This document shows, piece after piece, positions 41,771 to 53,128 of a stretch of 64,000 nt of DNA (the first letter of the stretch is position 1; each line of letters opens with the position of its first letter). The translations under genes were made by a program, and so were the position numbers. The notes beneath the pieces were generated by a model that worked only from the letters and a program-made list of their open reading frames with translations, was not told the origin of the DNA and searched no databases. The stretch is from Mytilus trossulus. Its lineage: Eukaryota > Mollusca > Bivalvia > Mytilida > Mytilidae. The DNA is taken from positions 36,602,566 to 36,666,565 of the forward strand of contig NC_086375.1 in the NCBI RefSeq assembly GCF_036588685.1, read 5' to 3'.

Positions 41771-42928
41771 AATTGGGGTATAAAAATAAAATTGTCAACT
41801 TCAAAATTGCTTATCTTGGAAAGGCACAGTCCTAGGTATGACAGTCTTCATGTAATTCAACTGAAAAATTCAGACTTTTTCCAACTGTTATTTATTTTAC
41901 TGTTATCATAAGAAGTGGCTTCAGAGATATAAATTATATAATCATTTACAGGGTGCATTATCATTTTTCAAGGATTATTCTTTTCTTTTTTTTGGAGGGG
42001 GAGGGGGATTAATATCTCACTCCGAACTATATGGTGGGGGTAAGCTCAAGAGGGGGTAGACAACTCCTCTAAAAAAAATCCTCTAATTCAATTTACAAAC
42101 TAATATTGGTTCAGTCTGCAATTTGTTTTATTTTATTTTCACTCTGGAATGTTTTTATACATGTCCAAACTTGTACACAAACTAAACAATAATTTAGTGT
42201 ATTACTGTCGATTAATCAACTATTACAAACATATGACATAAGGCATTGATAAATTAATCCTTAAGTAGTAAATCAACAATAATTTCTATTTTAAAAGGAA
42301 CAACTGTAATATTTTTTCTGACTATAAAGGAATAACATCAAAAATGTGGTGCACACTGAAAAACCTGGGGTAGCGGGTTATTTTAAAGTGTGCACTACAT
42401 TTTTTATGCTATTTTGAAGAGAGAAAAAATACTGAAGTTATTTCTTGTTATTTATTTCTTTATTCCATTTTAAACCCGTATAAACACTAAAAAAACCACT
42501 TTGAAGATGTCACGGTCACATGACTAAATTATGTCTATGAGCTGATAAACAAAACAATATCAGCCAATCAGAAGACATGTTACATCCAAAATTTGAATTA
42601 TAGACCTTTGTCACAATTTATTAACATTCATTTCATATATCCCATTTAAAATCTTTCTCATATTCAAAAAATAATACAGATTTGTAGTACTATATAAATA
42701 TCATAATTCCATAATTATCTTCTTTCCTGATAAACTCATAGCAGCTACGTATATATGTTGTAACTTTTATTCCTAATTTCTAAATCTCCTGACCTATGAA
42801 ATATTAAGATGCATGTTAGTAATTAATACACATTTCATTCAATATTTTCAAAACTTTTTTACCCCATTAATCTTGACTGAATACAAAATATACAAAGCAG
42901 CTATCTGACACATCTAATTCAACATATA
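41771..42928. other. Intergenic, only a hairpin recognised
   Basis: Contains an 18-bp-arm hairpin at 42340-42404 (aaaatgtggtgcacact against agtgtgcactacatttt). The rest is AT-rich. Confidence 0.45.
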
Positions 42929-43134
42929 CTGTAAATTCAGAAATTATTGCGTGCATTTATTATTGCGATTTTGTCATTTTAAACTTAAATGCCATTTTAA
43001 TTTTTACAATTTATAGGAAAATCCTGCTTAATTCAGATAAAATATTGCACAATGCGAGTTTTAATTATTGCTTTTATAAGTCTGCCGCATCATTCGCAAT
43101 AATTTCAACCTCGCAATAATTTCTGAATTTACAG
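42929..43134. mobile_element. 206-bp MITE, TA-flanked
   Basis: The left end CTGTAAATTCAGAAATTATT is exactly mirrored at the right end, with TA at 42927-42928 and 43135-43136. Internal repeats of ATTATTGCG give a second inner hairpin. Tc1/mariner-type target preference. No coding capacity. Confidence 0.85.
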
Positions 43135-43238
43135 TATATAAAGTAACACTTTTCTTGCTACATCTGATGTACAGCAAGCTAATAAATATTTCCAAGAATG
43201 ATTTAGTACACAATCCTCTTCAACTACACCATAATGTT

Positions 43239-43494
43239 TTAAATATGACTTTCTAAAGCACAGGAATGTAGTTTCCTGTAAAGTGGTCTATTGAAAAGGT
43301 CATTCCCAATCAAATCTGAGATCACAATTGAATGCTGTCCTTCTTCAGTTACTTCGTCAACTAATGTTATCAGGACTGAATTAAAGCCGTTTCCTAAACA
43401 CAGTATACCTTTGAAATACACTTTAACATGATCATGTTCTGAGAAGATCACAGAACTTTTCAATGCATTGTACAGCTTTACAACATTGTACTGG
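43239..43494 (-). CDS. Last exon of the unrecognised minus-strand gene
   Basis: Acceptor catcag (just above 43494). Encodes QYNVVKLYNALKSSVIFSEH, HVKVYFKGILCLGNGFNSVL and on to the stop TAA at 43239-43241. Alternating hydrophobic strands. Confidence 0.65.
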
Positions 43495-46400
43495 CTGATG
43501 AAATGTACATATCATTATACCATAGGGAAGATTACAAACTGCCAGACCATCTCTGTCACTTTCTGATGTTGCATAAATACTGTAAAAAATATACAACTAG
43601 ATCAAATATTAAAGTATTGACGACAACTAGGCTGGTTTATGGCCTTACGACAATTATCCATTTTTTAAACAACTACTCATTATGAGTACAAAATGCAGGG
43701 TTTATATGGCCCACATTTGGCACCTCATTCTAACTAAAAATATTACAGATTCATTATTATTAGTTGCACACCAAATTTTGTGGGTACAAGTGAATCACAT
43801 ATTCAAAATTTTCAAGGAATGACAATATAATGCATACGGTTTGTTTGCAGAGATTGGTAAAACTATGAAATCAAATATCCACGAAAAGTGCAAGTTTTTA
43901 TCAATCCACTAAAATTGATACCCTCGAAAATATATGAATCCACAATATATGGGTACTAGCTAAAATTTTCAAATAGATATTTCATGGCCTATTAATATAT
44001 CAGAAAATTGAATTGAAGGTTACTGAATAATGCCTTTAAAAGTGTTCATATTACCAAGCCATAATTTGCCTGTACCAAGTCAGAAATATGACTCCATTCA
44101 TTTGATGCTTTTGAGCTTTTTATTTTGCCATTTGACTGGGAACTTTCCGTTTTAAATATTCCTCAGAGTTCTGTATTTTTGTGATTTTACTTTTTGCAAC
44201 ACAGTACTGACTCCATTTATGTATAATTTTTGTTCTTATTTCTGTGATGTCTCACAAGTTTCTCAGAACTGCAGACCTTCAACTGACAATCATGGTTTTT
44301 ATCTATTAATTTTTAAGGTTTCTTTTCATTTACCCTACCATTGTATGCTTTATAGAAAGGCCTCTTCTTCAGATTTTTTTCTGTTTTGCTTATTTCAATG
44401 CCATATAAAGAATTTTATTGGTTTCGATAAATGGTATAGTTTCTTTGTACATGAACCTGGCTTTAATTTTTTGTTTGGGGGGGGGGGGGGGGGGGGCATT
44501 CCCTCTATAATTCAGAGAAAAAACAACACTTGGTAAAAGATCAAAGTAGGAGACATTTACTTTATACTATGGATCTTAGTTTCTCGTTTGAATTGTGTTA
44601 CATTGTCATTTAGGGGCCTTTTATAGCTGACTATGCCGTACAGGTTTGGCTCATTGTTGAAGGAAGTGTCATTTTGGTCTCTTGTGGAGAGTTGTCTCAT
44701 TGGTAATCATACCACATCTTCTTTTTTATATTTGGCAAAACAACAAAATCAAACATCCTCAAAAAAGCAAGTTTTCCTCTATCTTTGAAAATTGGTATTC
44801 ACAAAAGATAAATGAATTCACAGTAACTTTGCTTATAGAAAAATGTATAGGAAATTTATATGTTACTTGCAACCATAAGAGCCTCCAAAATGTTTGGACA
44901 AAAATCAAAAGTGTCATATGGTTAATAAGATTAAAAAAACATGATTTGTTACACTGGAGTTCTTATTTAAGAACTGCATGGTCCATCAAACACTTTTTTT
45001 TATAATTTGTATAAAGTGCTTATTTTAGACTAATTTTTCTTATATACTTAATAATATCATATGTCTGTGTGCATTCTTAATATTGTGTGATTACCATACC
45101 TGCAATATGACTGTTTGTATATCTTATACTGCAGAGTTGGTCTCTTTCCAACTGTCAACAGAAATGTATTGTAATTTGAAGCTGGATTCAGTCCTCTAAA
45201 AGAGTCTATAAACTGCTGCTTTTCATTCTAAAACAACGTGCACGTGACATTCATTAACAACAATATTAACAAAAGAAATATTCATTTGACCAAATAGGTC
45301 AAATAATCGAAATTTTCCATCCAGTAGAAAACATTTGACCGATGCAGACGACTCAAATTTTTCCATTGCAGTCACCACCCCTCAATTTAAGAATTGACTA
45401 AGCTTGATGGAGTTTTCATTAAATCTCCATCAAGGAAGGTATATTTAAAAGCATGCTTTTAAAAATTAAGGTTTCTCTCCACTTCTGTATCATGTATTCT
45501 GGCCGATTGGAAGTGTAAGAGGTCACTCTGTGTAAAGCAAAACGAAATGCATGTGCCAATGGAAAGGATAATTGCGGAATTAATGAATCAAGGTGTGTTT
45601 ACATAAAATTTATTCCGTTTTTTCTTCATTTATTTCAATAGTCTACGTAGCTGTTAATGTTAGCTGTAATAGTTGTTATCATTAAATTATGGTCATCTTA
45701 CGGCTTGGCTGCAGATGAAATTTAAATTATGTCTTTGATACGGAAGAGAGAGAAGTGGTGTAGTGGTTAGTGCATCGGACTACTAGCACAAAGATTCCTG
45801 GTTCGATTCCCGTTTGGGATGAAAATTTCAGGAACTCAATTTTCGGCTCTCCCTTGACACCATTTGCGAGTATGGTCTTGAGGAAACGATGATAGTCCGT
45901 CGGAAGGGGACGATAAATGGCTGACCTGTCACCGTCACCCATGTTAAGAGAGAGCCATATCTCTTGCACGTTAAAGACACCCTTGTAGATCTCGAAAAAG
46001 AGTAGGCTAATGCCGCTACAAGGCAGCACTCGCACCCGCAAAGTGGAGAGGGATTAATATAAGTTGCAAAACTTGTTTCCCAATGCACTTTAAATAAATA
46101 TGTTTAAACTAAACTAAAACTACGGAAGATTTTCTTTAGTTGTTGTTCCTATTTGATTGTGTATTCTGGTTTTATAGAAACAAAAATATTAAAATTTCAT
46201 TGTCTACATTCAAGTGATAAATAATTTTAAATAAATGTGGAATGTGTTCATGAGACCTAGATAATTCCCCCTTGCATATAATGCTATATGAAGACATAAC
46301 TGATGAACAGTAAAAGTGACATCACCAAAATTTAAACTTATCTGTATATTTTTGTGGTCATTAGCATTGTTTTTTTCCAGTTTTATTCATTGGGCAGAGG

Positions 46401-47366
46401 CACTCTAAAGTTAGATTTGATTTGAAATTTGGTGTTTTAACGCCACTTTTGAGGACCGCATTTAATCTATTTCATGGTGTCCAGTTTTTATTGGTAGAGG
46501 AAGACGGAGTGCCTAGAGAAAACCACCGACCTTCAATAGGAAAACTGACAATCCTAGTCAATTAAGAATGGAGTCGAGTGCAAGCGCACGAGCAGGGTCA
46601 AAACTCAGAGCCTCAGTGTTGACTGGCTATTGATTACAGTAGTAACTACTTAGACCACTTGGCCACCCAGGCCCTCACTAAAGTAAGAGAATAGAAATGA
46701 AAAATTCAAAAGTTAAATTTTTGACCCTGATTCGGACCAACTTGAAAGCTGTACCAAAAGATATAATATCTAAATACAGGTTTAGATTCAGCATTTCAGC
46801 CATATATACATGATATTTATTTAATTTATGTCGAAATGAAATACAGTTTTATTTTATCTATATAATTTTCTGTTCAAAGGGAAATAACTCAAACTGAATA
46901 AATTACAAAAAAATAGTCTTCTAAAATTAGATTTTATGTAATATATATATCTAATTTCAAATTAATGATAAAATGGATATAATTCAACTACTTAGTAATA
47001 AACATTGTTAGAATCAACATATCAAAGAACCCAAAGAATTAAATTTATATGAAATTAAATCCAAAATCTGAATATATATATATTTTTTTACAAATAATAT
47101 TTAATAGCTTATTTTTTAAGGAGTTCACTTCACCAAAAAAGGCTCATCCTGTCTTTTGTTGAAATAAAACTTCCGTCCTGCCTATTTGTTTCAAATTTCA
47201 TTCTAGCACTTATGGTAAAATATCAAATTATATCGAATTAAACAAGAGAGAATTTATATCATAAATACCTGAAGAAGATTTGAAAGCTCCCCATAAGTGA
47301 AGGCTTCTTGTCCATGCTTTGTCAATAGAAGTATCCCACTAACCACCTTGTGTTGCAGTAAGTGCT
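43239..47366 (-). CDS. Unrecognised minus-strand gene, last three exons
   Basis: Exons 47366-47269, 45227-45100 and 43494-43239 join in phase (98, 128 and 256 nt) to about 160 C-terminal residues. They begin HLLQHKVVSGILLLTKHG, pass through FRGLNPASNYNTFLLTVGKR and QYNVVKLYNALKSSVIFSEH, and end LYRKLHSCALESHI then TAA. Donors gtattt and gtatgg are usable. The acceptors are ttttag and catcag for the last two exons; that of the first (gacag) is weak. Balanced amino acid composition and phase-compatible junctions argue for a real gene. A further possible upstream exon lies at 52644-52524 (YQDERRAVFYYDDLSLKWIT). I do not recognise the family and assign no function. Confidence 0.6.
43495..45099. 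other. Intron of the minus-strand gene with retroelement tails
   Basis: Two pieces of retroelement 3' ends are visible at about 44040-44200 and 44570-44735, and a run of 20 G at 44477-44496. Confidence 0.5.
44040..44735 (+). mobile_element. Retroelement 3'-end copies
   Basis: 44040-44200 has ttgactgggaactttccgtt and cctcagagttctgtattttt. 44570-44735 has aggggccttttatagctgac, gagttgtctcattggtaatc and ataccacatcttc, the standard end of the dispersed family. Confidence 0.6.
45100..45227 (-). CDS. Penultimate exon of the unrecognised minus-strand gene
   Basis: Acceptor gttttag above 45227, donor gtatgg below 45100. Encodes NEKQQFIDSFRGLNPASNYN, TFLLTVGKRPTLQYKI and YKQSYC, ending two bases into a codon completed by the last exon. 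Confidence 0.62.
45751..46120 (+). mobile_element. tRNA-derived SINE, near full length
   Basis: The head has an A box (tggtgtagtggttagtgc) and a B box (ggttcgattcc) at tRNA spacing. A ~250-bp body follows, containing cttgcacgttaaagacaccc and gtaggctaatgccgctac, then an AT-rich tail (aactaaactaaaact). Conserved SINE body domains of this kind are known in bivalves. Not a functional tRNA gene. Confidence 0.8.
46425..46680 (-). mobile_element. tRNA-derived SINE, minus strand
   Basis: On the minus strand the head reads gggtggccaagtggtctaag (A box) and later gagttttgaccctg (decayed B box). The body contains ttctctaggcactccgtct. A second SINE family, different from 45751-46120. Confidence 0.65.
47269..47366 (-). 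CDS. Upstream exon of the unrecognised minus-strand gene
   Basis: Acceptor gacag above 47366 (weak pyrimidine tract), donor gtattt below 47269. Encodes HLLQHKVVSGILLLTKHG and QEAFTYGELSNLLQ and ends on a codon boundary. Confidence 0.55.
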
Positions 47367-47569
47367 CTGTCAATGTATCATATAAATAAATAAATTAAGG
47401 TAATAAAAAAGATGTAATCTCTTATCTCAAAATATGTACAATCATTAATTAACGTTTTTTGATTGAGTTAAGTCTGCCAATTGATATTTTATCGTGTGTT
47501 TTTCTATGTTGTGATGTTTTCCTATGTTGTGATGTTTTCCTATGTTGTGATGTTATATATATTGTTCCA

Positions 47570-47915
47570 GAAAAAGGGAGAAGGTTTGATACCATTAAAA
47601 CATTTAATCCCGCTGCAAATGTTTGCACCTGTCCTAAGTCAGGAATCTGATGTACAGTAGTTGTCGTTTGTTTATATTATTTATACGTGTTTCTCGTTTA
47701 AAAAAAAAAAAAATATATAGATTAGACCGTTAGCTTTCCCGTTTGAATGGTTTTACACTAGTAATTTTGTGGCCCTTTATAGCTTGTTGTTCGGTGTGAG
47801 CCAAGGCTCTGTGTCGAAGGCCGTACATTGACCTATAATGGTTTACTTTTTTAAATTGTTATTTGGATGGAGAGTTGTCTCATGGGCACTCACACCACAT
47901 CTTCCTATATCTATA
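47570..47915 (+). mobile_element. Retroelement 3'-end copy
   Basis: aaacatttaatcccgctgca, cacctgtcctaagtcaggaa, aaggccgtacattgacctat and the terminal cacaccacatcttc. Among the longer copies of the dispersed tail. Confidence 0.65.
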
Positions 47916-47931
47916 TACAATGTATATGTTA

Positions 47932-49714
47932 CAGTAAATAGGTGAAATTAGGAATTACATGTAATTACTAAATTGTAGGAATTACATGTGATCCCCGATG
48001 CACTTAGTAAATACAAGTAATTCCTTAAACGGCCCAGTTATTACCAGTAATTACTAATTTTAAAATGAATTTTTACACCTATTTACTAACTATTAAAACA
48101 ATGTTTTAATATGGTCAGCTGTTCAAAAGTTATGGTAATACTAAAAATAGAAGATCAGTGAGTACTCTTAAAAAGTGATCAGCCTCAAATGTACCTTTTT
48201 GTAAAAGGAGCATTAGCTAAGAGATATAGAATCATTAATGAAAATGATATATAGTGAAATTATAATTCACTTATAGCAGTCAATCTGGTTCTATTTTACT
48301 AAAATAAGCTGAGAAACCTGGTTGATGAGTTGTGCACTTGCAAGTAAATAATTGGACCTCATCGAATACATATTAATGTGACCTTCAATTCAACCCCTGG
48401 CTGAAGATAGGTTACTGATGTATTCAGATTTAAAGTTGTAAGTGTTTCTCTGAACGAAGTCCATTTATAAGGATTGTACGAAAAATAATTGTGTTTATAC
48501 AAACTTTACTTTGGATATTATCGTATGATGATAAACGTTACAAGCTTCTGTCCAAGTTTGGTAGAAATCAAGGATATTTTAAGAAAGTTATTAAAATTTA
48601 AAAAACTTTAACCACAGTGTGAATGTAATGTAAACTGGCATAAAAACTTATTCCAATTATAAGTAAAATACTGAAACTCTTGATTTTATTTTTAAAAAGT
48701 TCGCTACTTGAAAATTATCTTATGATCATATTAGAACAAGCTTCTGTTCAAGTTTGGTAGAAATTCAGGATATTTTAAGAAAGTTATAAAAATACAAAGA
48801 ACTTTAACCACATAGTGAATATTTGTGGATGCTGTTGACGACAGAAAGGTTTGCTATGTCTTGCTCTTGCGACAAAAGTTGCAGGCTTGACAAAAAGAAA
48901 CAGAATGTCAAAATTAAAAGTAAAACAAAAGGTATGGACCATTTAGTTGACTTATTAAATCCACAAAAAGATGATTCTTATACAAGTAGAAACGACGATA
49001 ACATTTTGTAGCAGGTATATAAGCTTAAGTTTTGAGGTCTTGAAAAACTCATAAAAATATGACTCTTAACACCATCAAATTGTAAACACAACAGTCTGAC
49101 AAAAGAAGTTGTAAATAAACCTATTTTGTAAAAGGAATTTAACTTATGTCATTGGGCAAGTTTATGTGCAAAGTATGCCTGATGGAGATTTTGATTTTAA
49201 GAAATTATGAGATTTTTAAAAGAATTATCAAGATTATTCAACCAAATTTGGCATTATTGAATGTCTATCATCAAAAAAGATGTTGCGAAGTTGCCTATAA
49301 TCTTCTCACAAAAGTATTTCTCAATTTTAAATTAATATCATTGTCTTGCATGCTGAAAATGTTTTAGGGAGTTTCAAAACGTTTAAAACATCGCACCATT
49401 TTCCAGTTTCAATTCACAAACACTAAAGAGTATACACTTTTGATGTGCCTTATATTCCTTAATCCCCAATGAACTAAGCCCTAAATTACCTACCCTTTTA
49501 CTTTCTTATTTGTTATCTTGATTTATATCTTTAATTTTAAAACAAAAACATCAAGTCAGTAAATAGCTGTAAAAATGACCAAAAAAATCAGTGAATACCA
49601 GTAATTACTGAAACAACCAGTAAATACATGTAATTACTAAATTGGGTAGTAATTACAGGTATTTACTGATATGTTTAGTAATTACGTGTAATTCCTAATT
49701 TCACCTATTTACTG
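47932..49714. mobile_element. TA-flanked TIR element with palindromic subterminal arrays (1,783 bp)
   Basis: The left end CAGTAAATAGGTGAAATTAG is mirrored at the right end, with TA at 47930-47931 and 49715-49716. Both ends then carry several copies of (A)GTAATTAC(T) boxes in both orientations. Same plan as the element at 4151-5321 with a different box. The interior holds two decayed units of the 39836-type tandem repeat (48440-48900). No transposase. Confidence 0.82.
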
Positions 49715-50068
49715 TAACATATATATATGATCAGGCTTTTTGCTAAAAGTCAGTCGATGATTGCATTTCATCAGTGAAACCAGTTATTGTCTTCAATCAG
49801 TTGTTTTAATAAGTTATATCCTGAATGAATATCATCACTTTACAGTATAACAATATATCAGGTTAAAATAATTGCTATGGCGGATCCAGAAGGTAGGTTC
49901 CAGGGGTTTTAAGTTTGAAGTTACTTTGAACCCCCTTTTTTTGTACCATGAATCCATTTGAATGGGGACATATGGTTGGAACACCCCCCCCCCCAAACCC
50001 CCCAATTGGACACCAGCTTCATCAAAAACTACCATGACCTGAAAGCAGGACAAACTGGTGCACAGATG

Positions 50069-50995
50069 AACGGACAGACGGACGCACAGACCAAAAAACA
50101 TAATACCCTACTACAATTGTAGGTGGGGCATAACAAATGCGCCCTCCTCAAACTTTTACAATATTCCAAGTTAATCAAAGCAAAACTCTAGAAGGGTAGA
50201 TAACTAACTTTCCAAATTTGTACTATTGTCATTGTGTTTTGATTGTAAACATTGTGAGTCCTTTTGAGTTTCATAAAATTTCTTATTAAGTGCAGAAAAG
50301 AAAAATAGAACAGACAGAAAGACGAAAAAGAAGGATGAAAGGTCAAGGGTTACATTAAAATGTTCCTGTTGTTTCCTTAAAAAAAATCAAAGTTAGAACC
50401 CCAGAAAGCTGCAGTTGTTTAACAGCTCTAAAATTAAATAAATGGAGAATGTTTCCCTATGGACACCAAAATTTGTTCTTGATCTGAGTTTTAGGTAATA
50501 AGTATTGTGAATAGGTCTCATAATGTTTGGTTGTGACAAACTTAAGGTACAGAAGGAAAAATACAAAATTTGCAATTTTTTTTTTTTTATAAAGGGGCAT
50601 AACTCGATAATGATTAAAGTGATGCCACCAAAATTCAACTTGATCTGTATTTTGTGGATAAAAGCATTGTGTATAAGTTTTAGAATGTTTGGTTAGGGCA
50701 ACTTTAGTGAGAGAACAGAAACTAAATATTTTGCATTGTTTTCCATTTATAAATAGGCATAAAAAGTGAATGGTTAAAGTAACCACACAAAAATTCTAAC
50801 ATGATCTGTATTTTGTGTTAATAAGCATTGACAATAAGTTCCATAACATTTAGTTGAGGTAAACTTAAGTTGGAGAACAGAAACTAAACATTTAGCAATG
50901 TTTCCATTTATAAAGGGACGTAACTCTAGAACGGTTGCAATAACACAACCAAATGAGGGTAAAACTTAATGCCCCCTCCACTACAGCAGGGCATA
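50069..50995. mobile_element. Pearl-type tandem-repeat element, ~160-bp unit
   Basis: A GAACGGACAGACGGACGCAC stretch opens it, then gtaggtggggcataac. About 3.3 units follow with anchors gatctgtattttgtg (50643, 50803, variant 50478) and ataaaggggcataactc (50590, 50749, 50910). It closes with atgccccctccactacagca, an inverted echo of the start. Confidence 0.65.
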
Positions 50996-53092
50996 AACAA
51001 ATCACTTATTTAAGTATAAAATATTTGCATCAATCATTTTAATGAAACATACAGAGGAAGTACAATGTATGTAAGGTGACCTGTGGATGTAAAAATATAT
51101 ATTGATACATTTTCACTACATTGTAGGTACTAAATTAGAGGTTTATTCTAACATCAGAATTGTACATCAAAGCTTAAGCATGTTAAGTGTAACAGAATTT
51201 TCCTAAAATATCACAAAACATGTAGTATAGCAGAAGAAATCAACCAACAACATCCACCTAGTCAGAAATAAACAGACAAACATCATGTACATTGAAATAA
51301 CAAATACAAACAATAATAGACAACGAATGATCCAGAAGGCCTTACTGTGGTGAGGTTAAACTAGTTTAATGCACCACAAACCTAGTACTATCATTGTGAT
51401 GCATGTGATGCAAAGAAAATGTTTAATAGTTAAGTTAAAAAAAAAGAGGATTAAGTATGATCATATGATTTAGCCAATGTCACAACTCTCCACAAGAGAG
51501 CAAATGACACAGAAATTAACAACTATAGATCACTGTACAGCCTTCAACAATGAGCAAGCCCATACCTCATAGTCAGCTTTAAACGTGAATTTACCAGAAA
51601 AGGCACAGTAACAGTAGATCTATCAGTTTTGTTTTTTCACTCAAATGCATAATATGTAATTAAATTGAAGGCAACATGTAATGGTTACTTTTTGTTTGTG
51701 GTTTAACTTAGCTTGTTAAAACCCAATTGCAAAAATTAAATACAGTACTACATTCTACTAGTCTGTAAGTCCCATTTCATCTGACCTGAAACTAAAAGTT
51801 TTCACCCCAGATCATTTTCAGGTTTTATACATTATAGTTTGGTCAGTTCCCTGTTTCTTCGCAGTTAGTAGGAACAATTGTTTTTGGTATTTAGGTTCTG
51901 GTTGTTTGAAGTATTACTTTTTAGATTGATAAATGATACCTGACCTTGAACTCAATTTTACAGATTAGGATCATTGATAAGCTTTAAGCCTCCTGGTCAG
52001 CCCAAATTCTTAGTAATTTTAAATTTAAGACATAATATTCAAGCTAGTTTCTGTCAGAATTTTGATTGTGATAAAATTTTAGACATACAATGACATATAA
52101 ATATAAGTTTTGACACAAAATAAATGAGGTCAAAAATCTTTTTAAAAAATATGAAATGGGATATTTAATTTACCTAGAATGGTCGGATATTCAAAATCTA
52201 GCAACATGGTTAGATTCAGGATAAAAAGTTTTTTAGTGAAATCAAAGTCTTATTTTGGACCCTTCAATCCTAAACTGTTGGTACCATATCCCTTGTAATT
52301 AATCGCAACCTTCCTTTAGTAGTATTGGACCTTTTTGTGAAATTTCATAGAGATCCATTTGCTAAATGTAAAATATTGCCTGGAAACCAAATATATGTCT
52401 TCAGATGGCAAAGCCAATGACTACATGATAGCATTATACAAAACTCAAAAGCAAATTATTTTGCAGTTGTATAAAAATATCTACCTGATGTGACAAGACT
52501 GGGAAAATGAGTTACTAGTTTACCGTTTTGTAAGAGAGAAGAAATGTACCAAACATGCCAAAGGAACAGTTACATGTAAACCAGTTATCCACTTTAAAGA
52601 CAAGTCATCATAGTAAAACACAGCTCTTCTTTCATCCTGATACACTGTGTAGGTAGAAAATGGTTTAATTTTGGTACAAAAACATGGAAACTTCACAATA
52701 GGAAAATTGAAATCATATTTATGGGAGGATTGTGGACATTTTTTTCATCTACTTTGCGGTCTTCAGATAAACCAAACTAAAAAAAACGCGAGTTAAAAAT
52801 TCGTTTAAATAAGTTCCTTCAGCTTCTGTTTGTGAAAATGTTAAAAATTTCTCAACAAATATTCCTTTAACTGTCTTAACCTTTAACTAAAGCTTCCCAA
52901 GACATATTTGCTAGAACGTTTCTACACCGTCGTCTCTGTTTTTTTCGTCTGAATCATTTTTACGTTTTGATTGATGAGTAATTTCTATTCTTCAAAGACT
53001 TTTTTTGAGACAGACTACATCTGTAAATGCCGCAAGAATCAGCATTGAAAATAATTCTTTTGAAGTTTATAGCAAAGTGATATGGTGTTGTC
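50996..53092. other. Upstream flank of ZC3H14 with one repeat copy
   Basis: A dispersed retroelement tail lies at 51445-51590 on the minus strand (tagccaatgtcacaactctc). A possible minus-strand exon is at 52524-52644. I could not identify a core promoter. The 52,750-53,090 stretch is the likely ZC3H14 promoter / 5' UTR by position. Confidence 0.4.
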
Positions 53093-53128
53093 ATGGACTC
53101 TGCAAAAGATATAAGCAAAAAGATACGA
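53093..53128 (+). CDS. ZC3H14: ZC3H14 coding exon 1
   Basis: MDSAKDISKKIR then donor gtaagt at 53129. Start and splice position correspond to the vertebrate protein (M-x-x-x-x-EIS-x-KIR). Only 12 codons, so invisible to length-based ORF searches. Confidence 0.9.

Larger units (their letters stand above)
45228..47268. other. Intron of the minus-strand gene with two SINEs
   Basis: Holds the SINE copies at 45751-46120 and 46425-46680. The rest is AT-rich. Confidence 0.5.

Noticed and set aside
45756-45830. tRNA gene
   Set aside because: A and B boxes are present but cloverleaf stems do not pair, and a SINE body follows directly.
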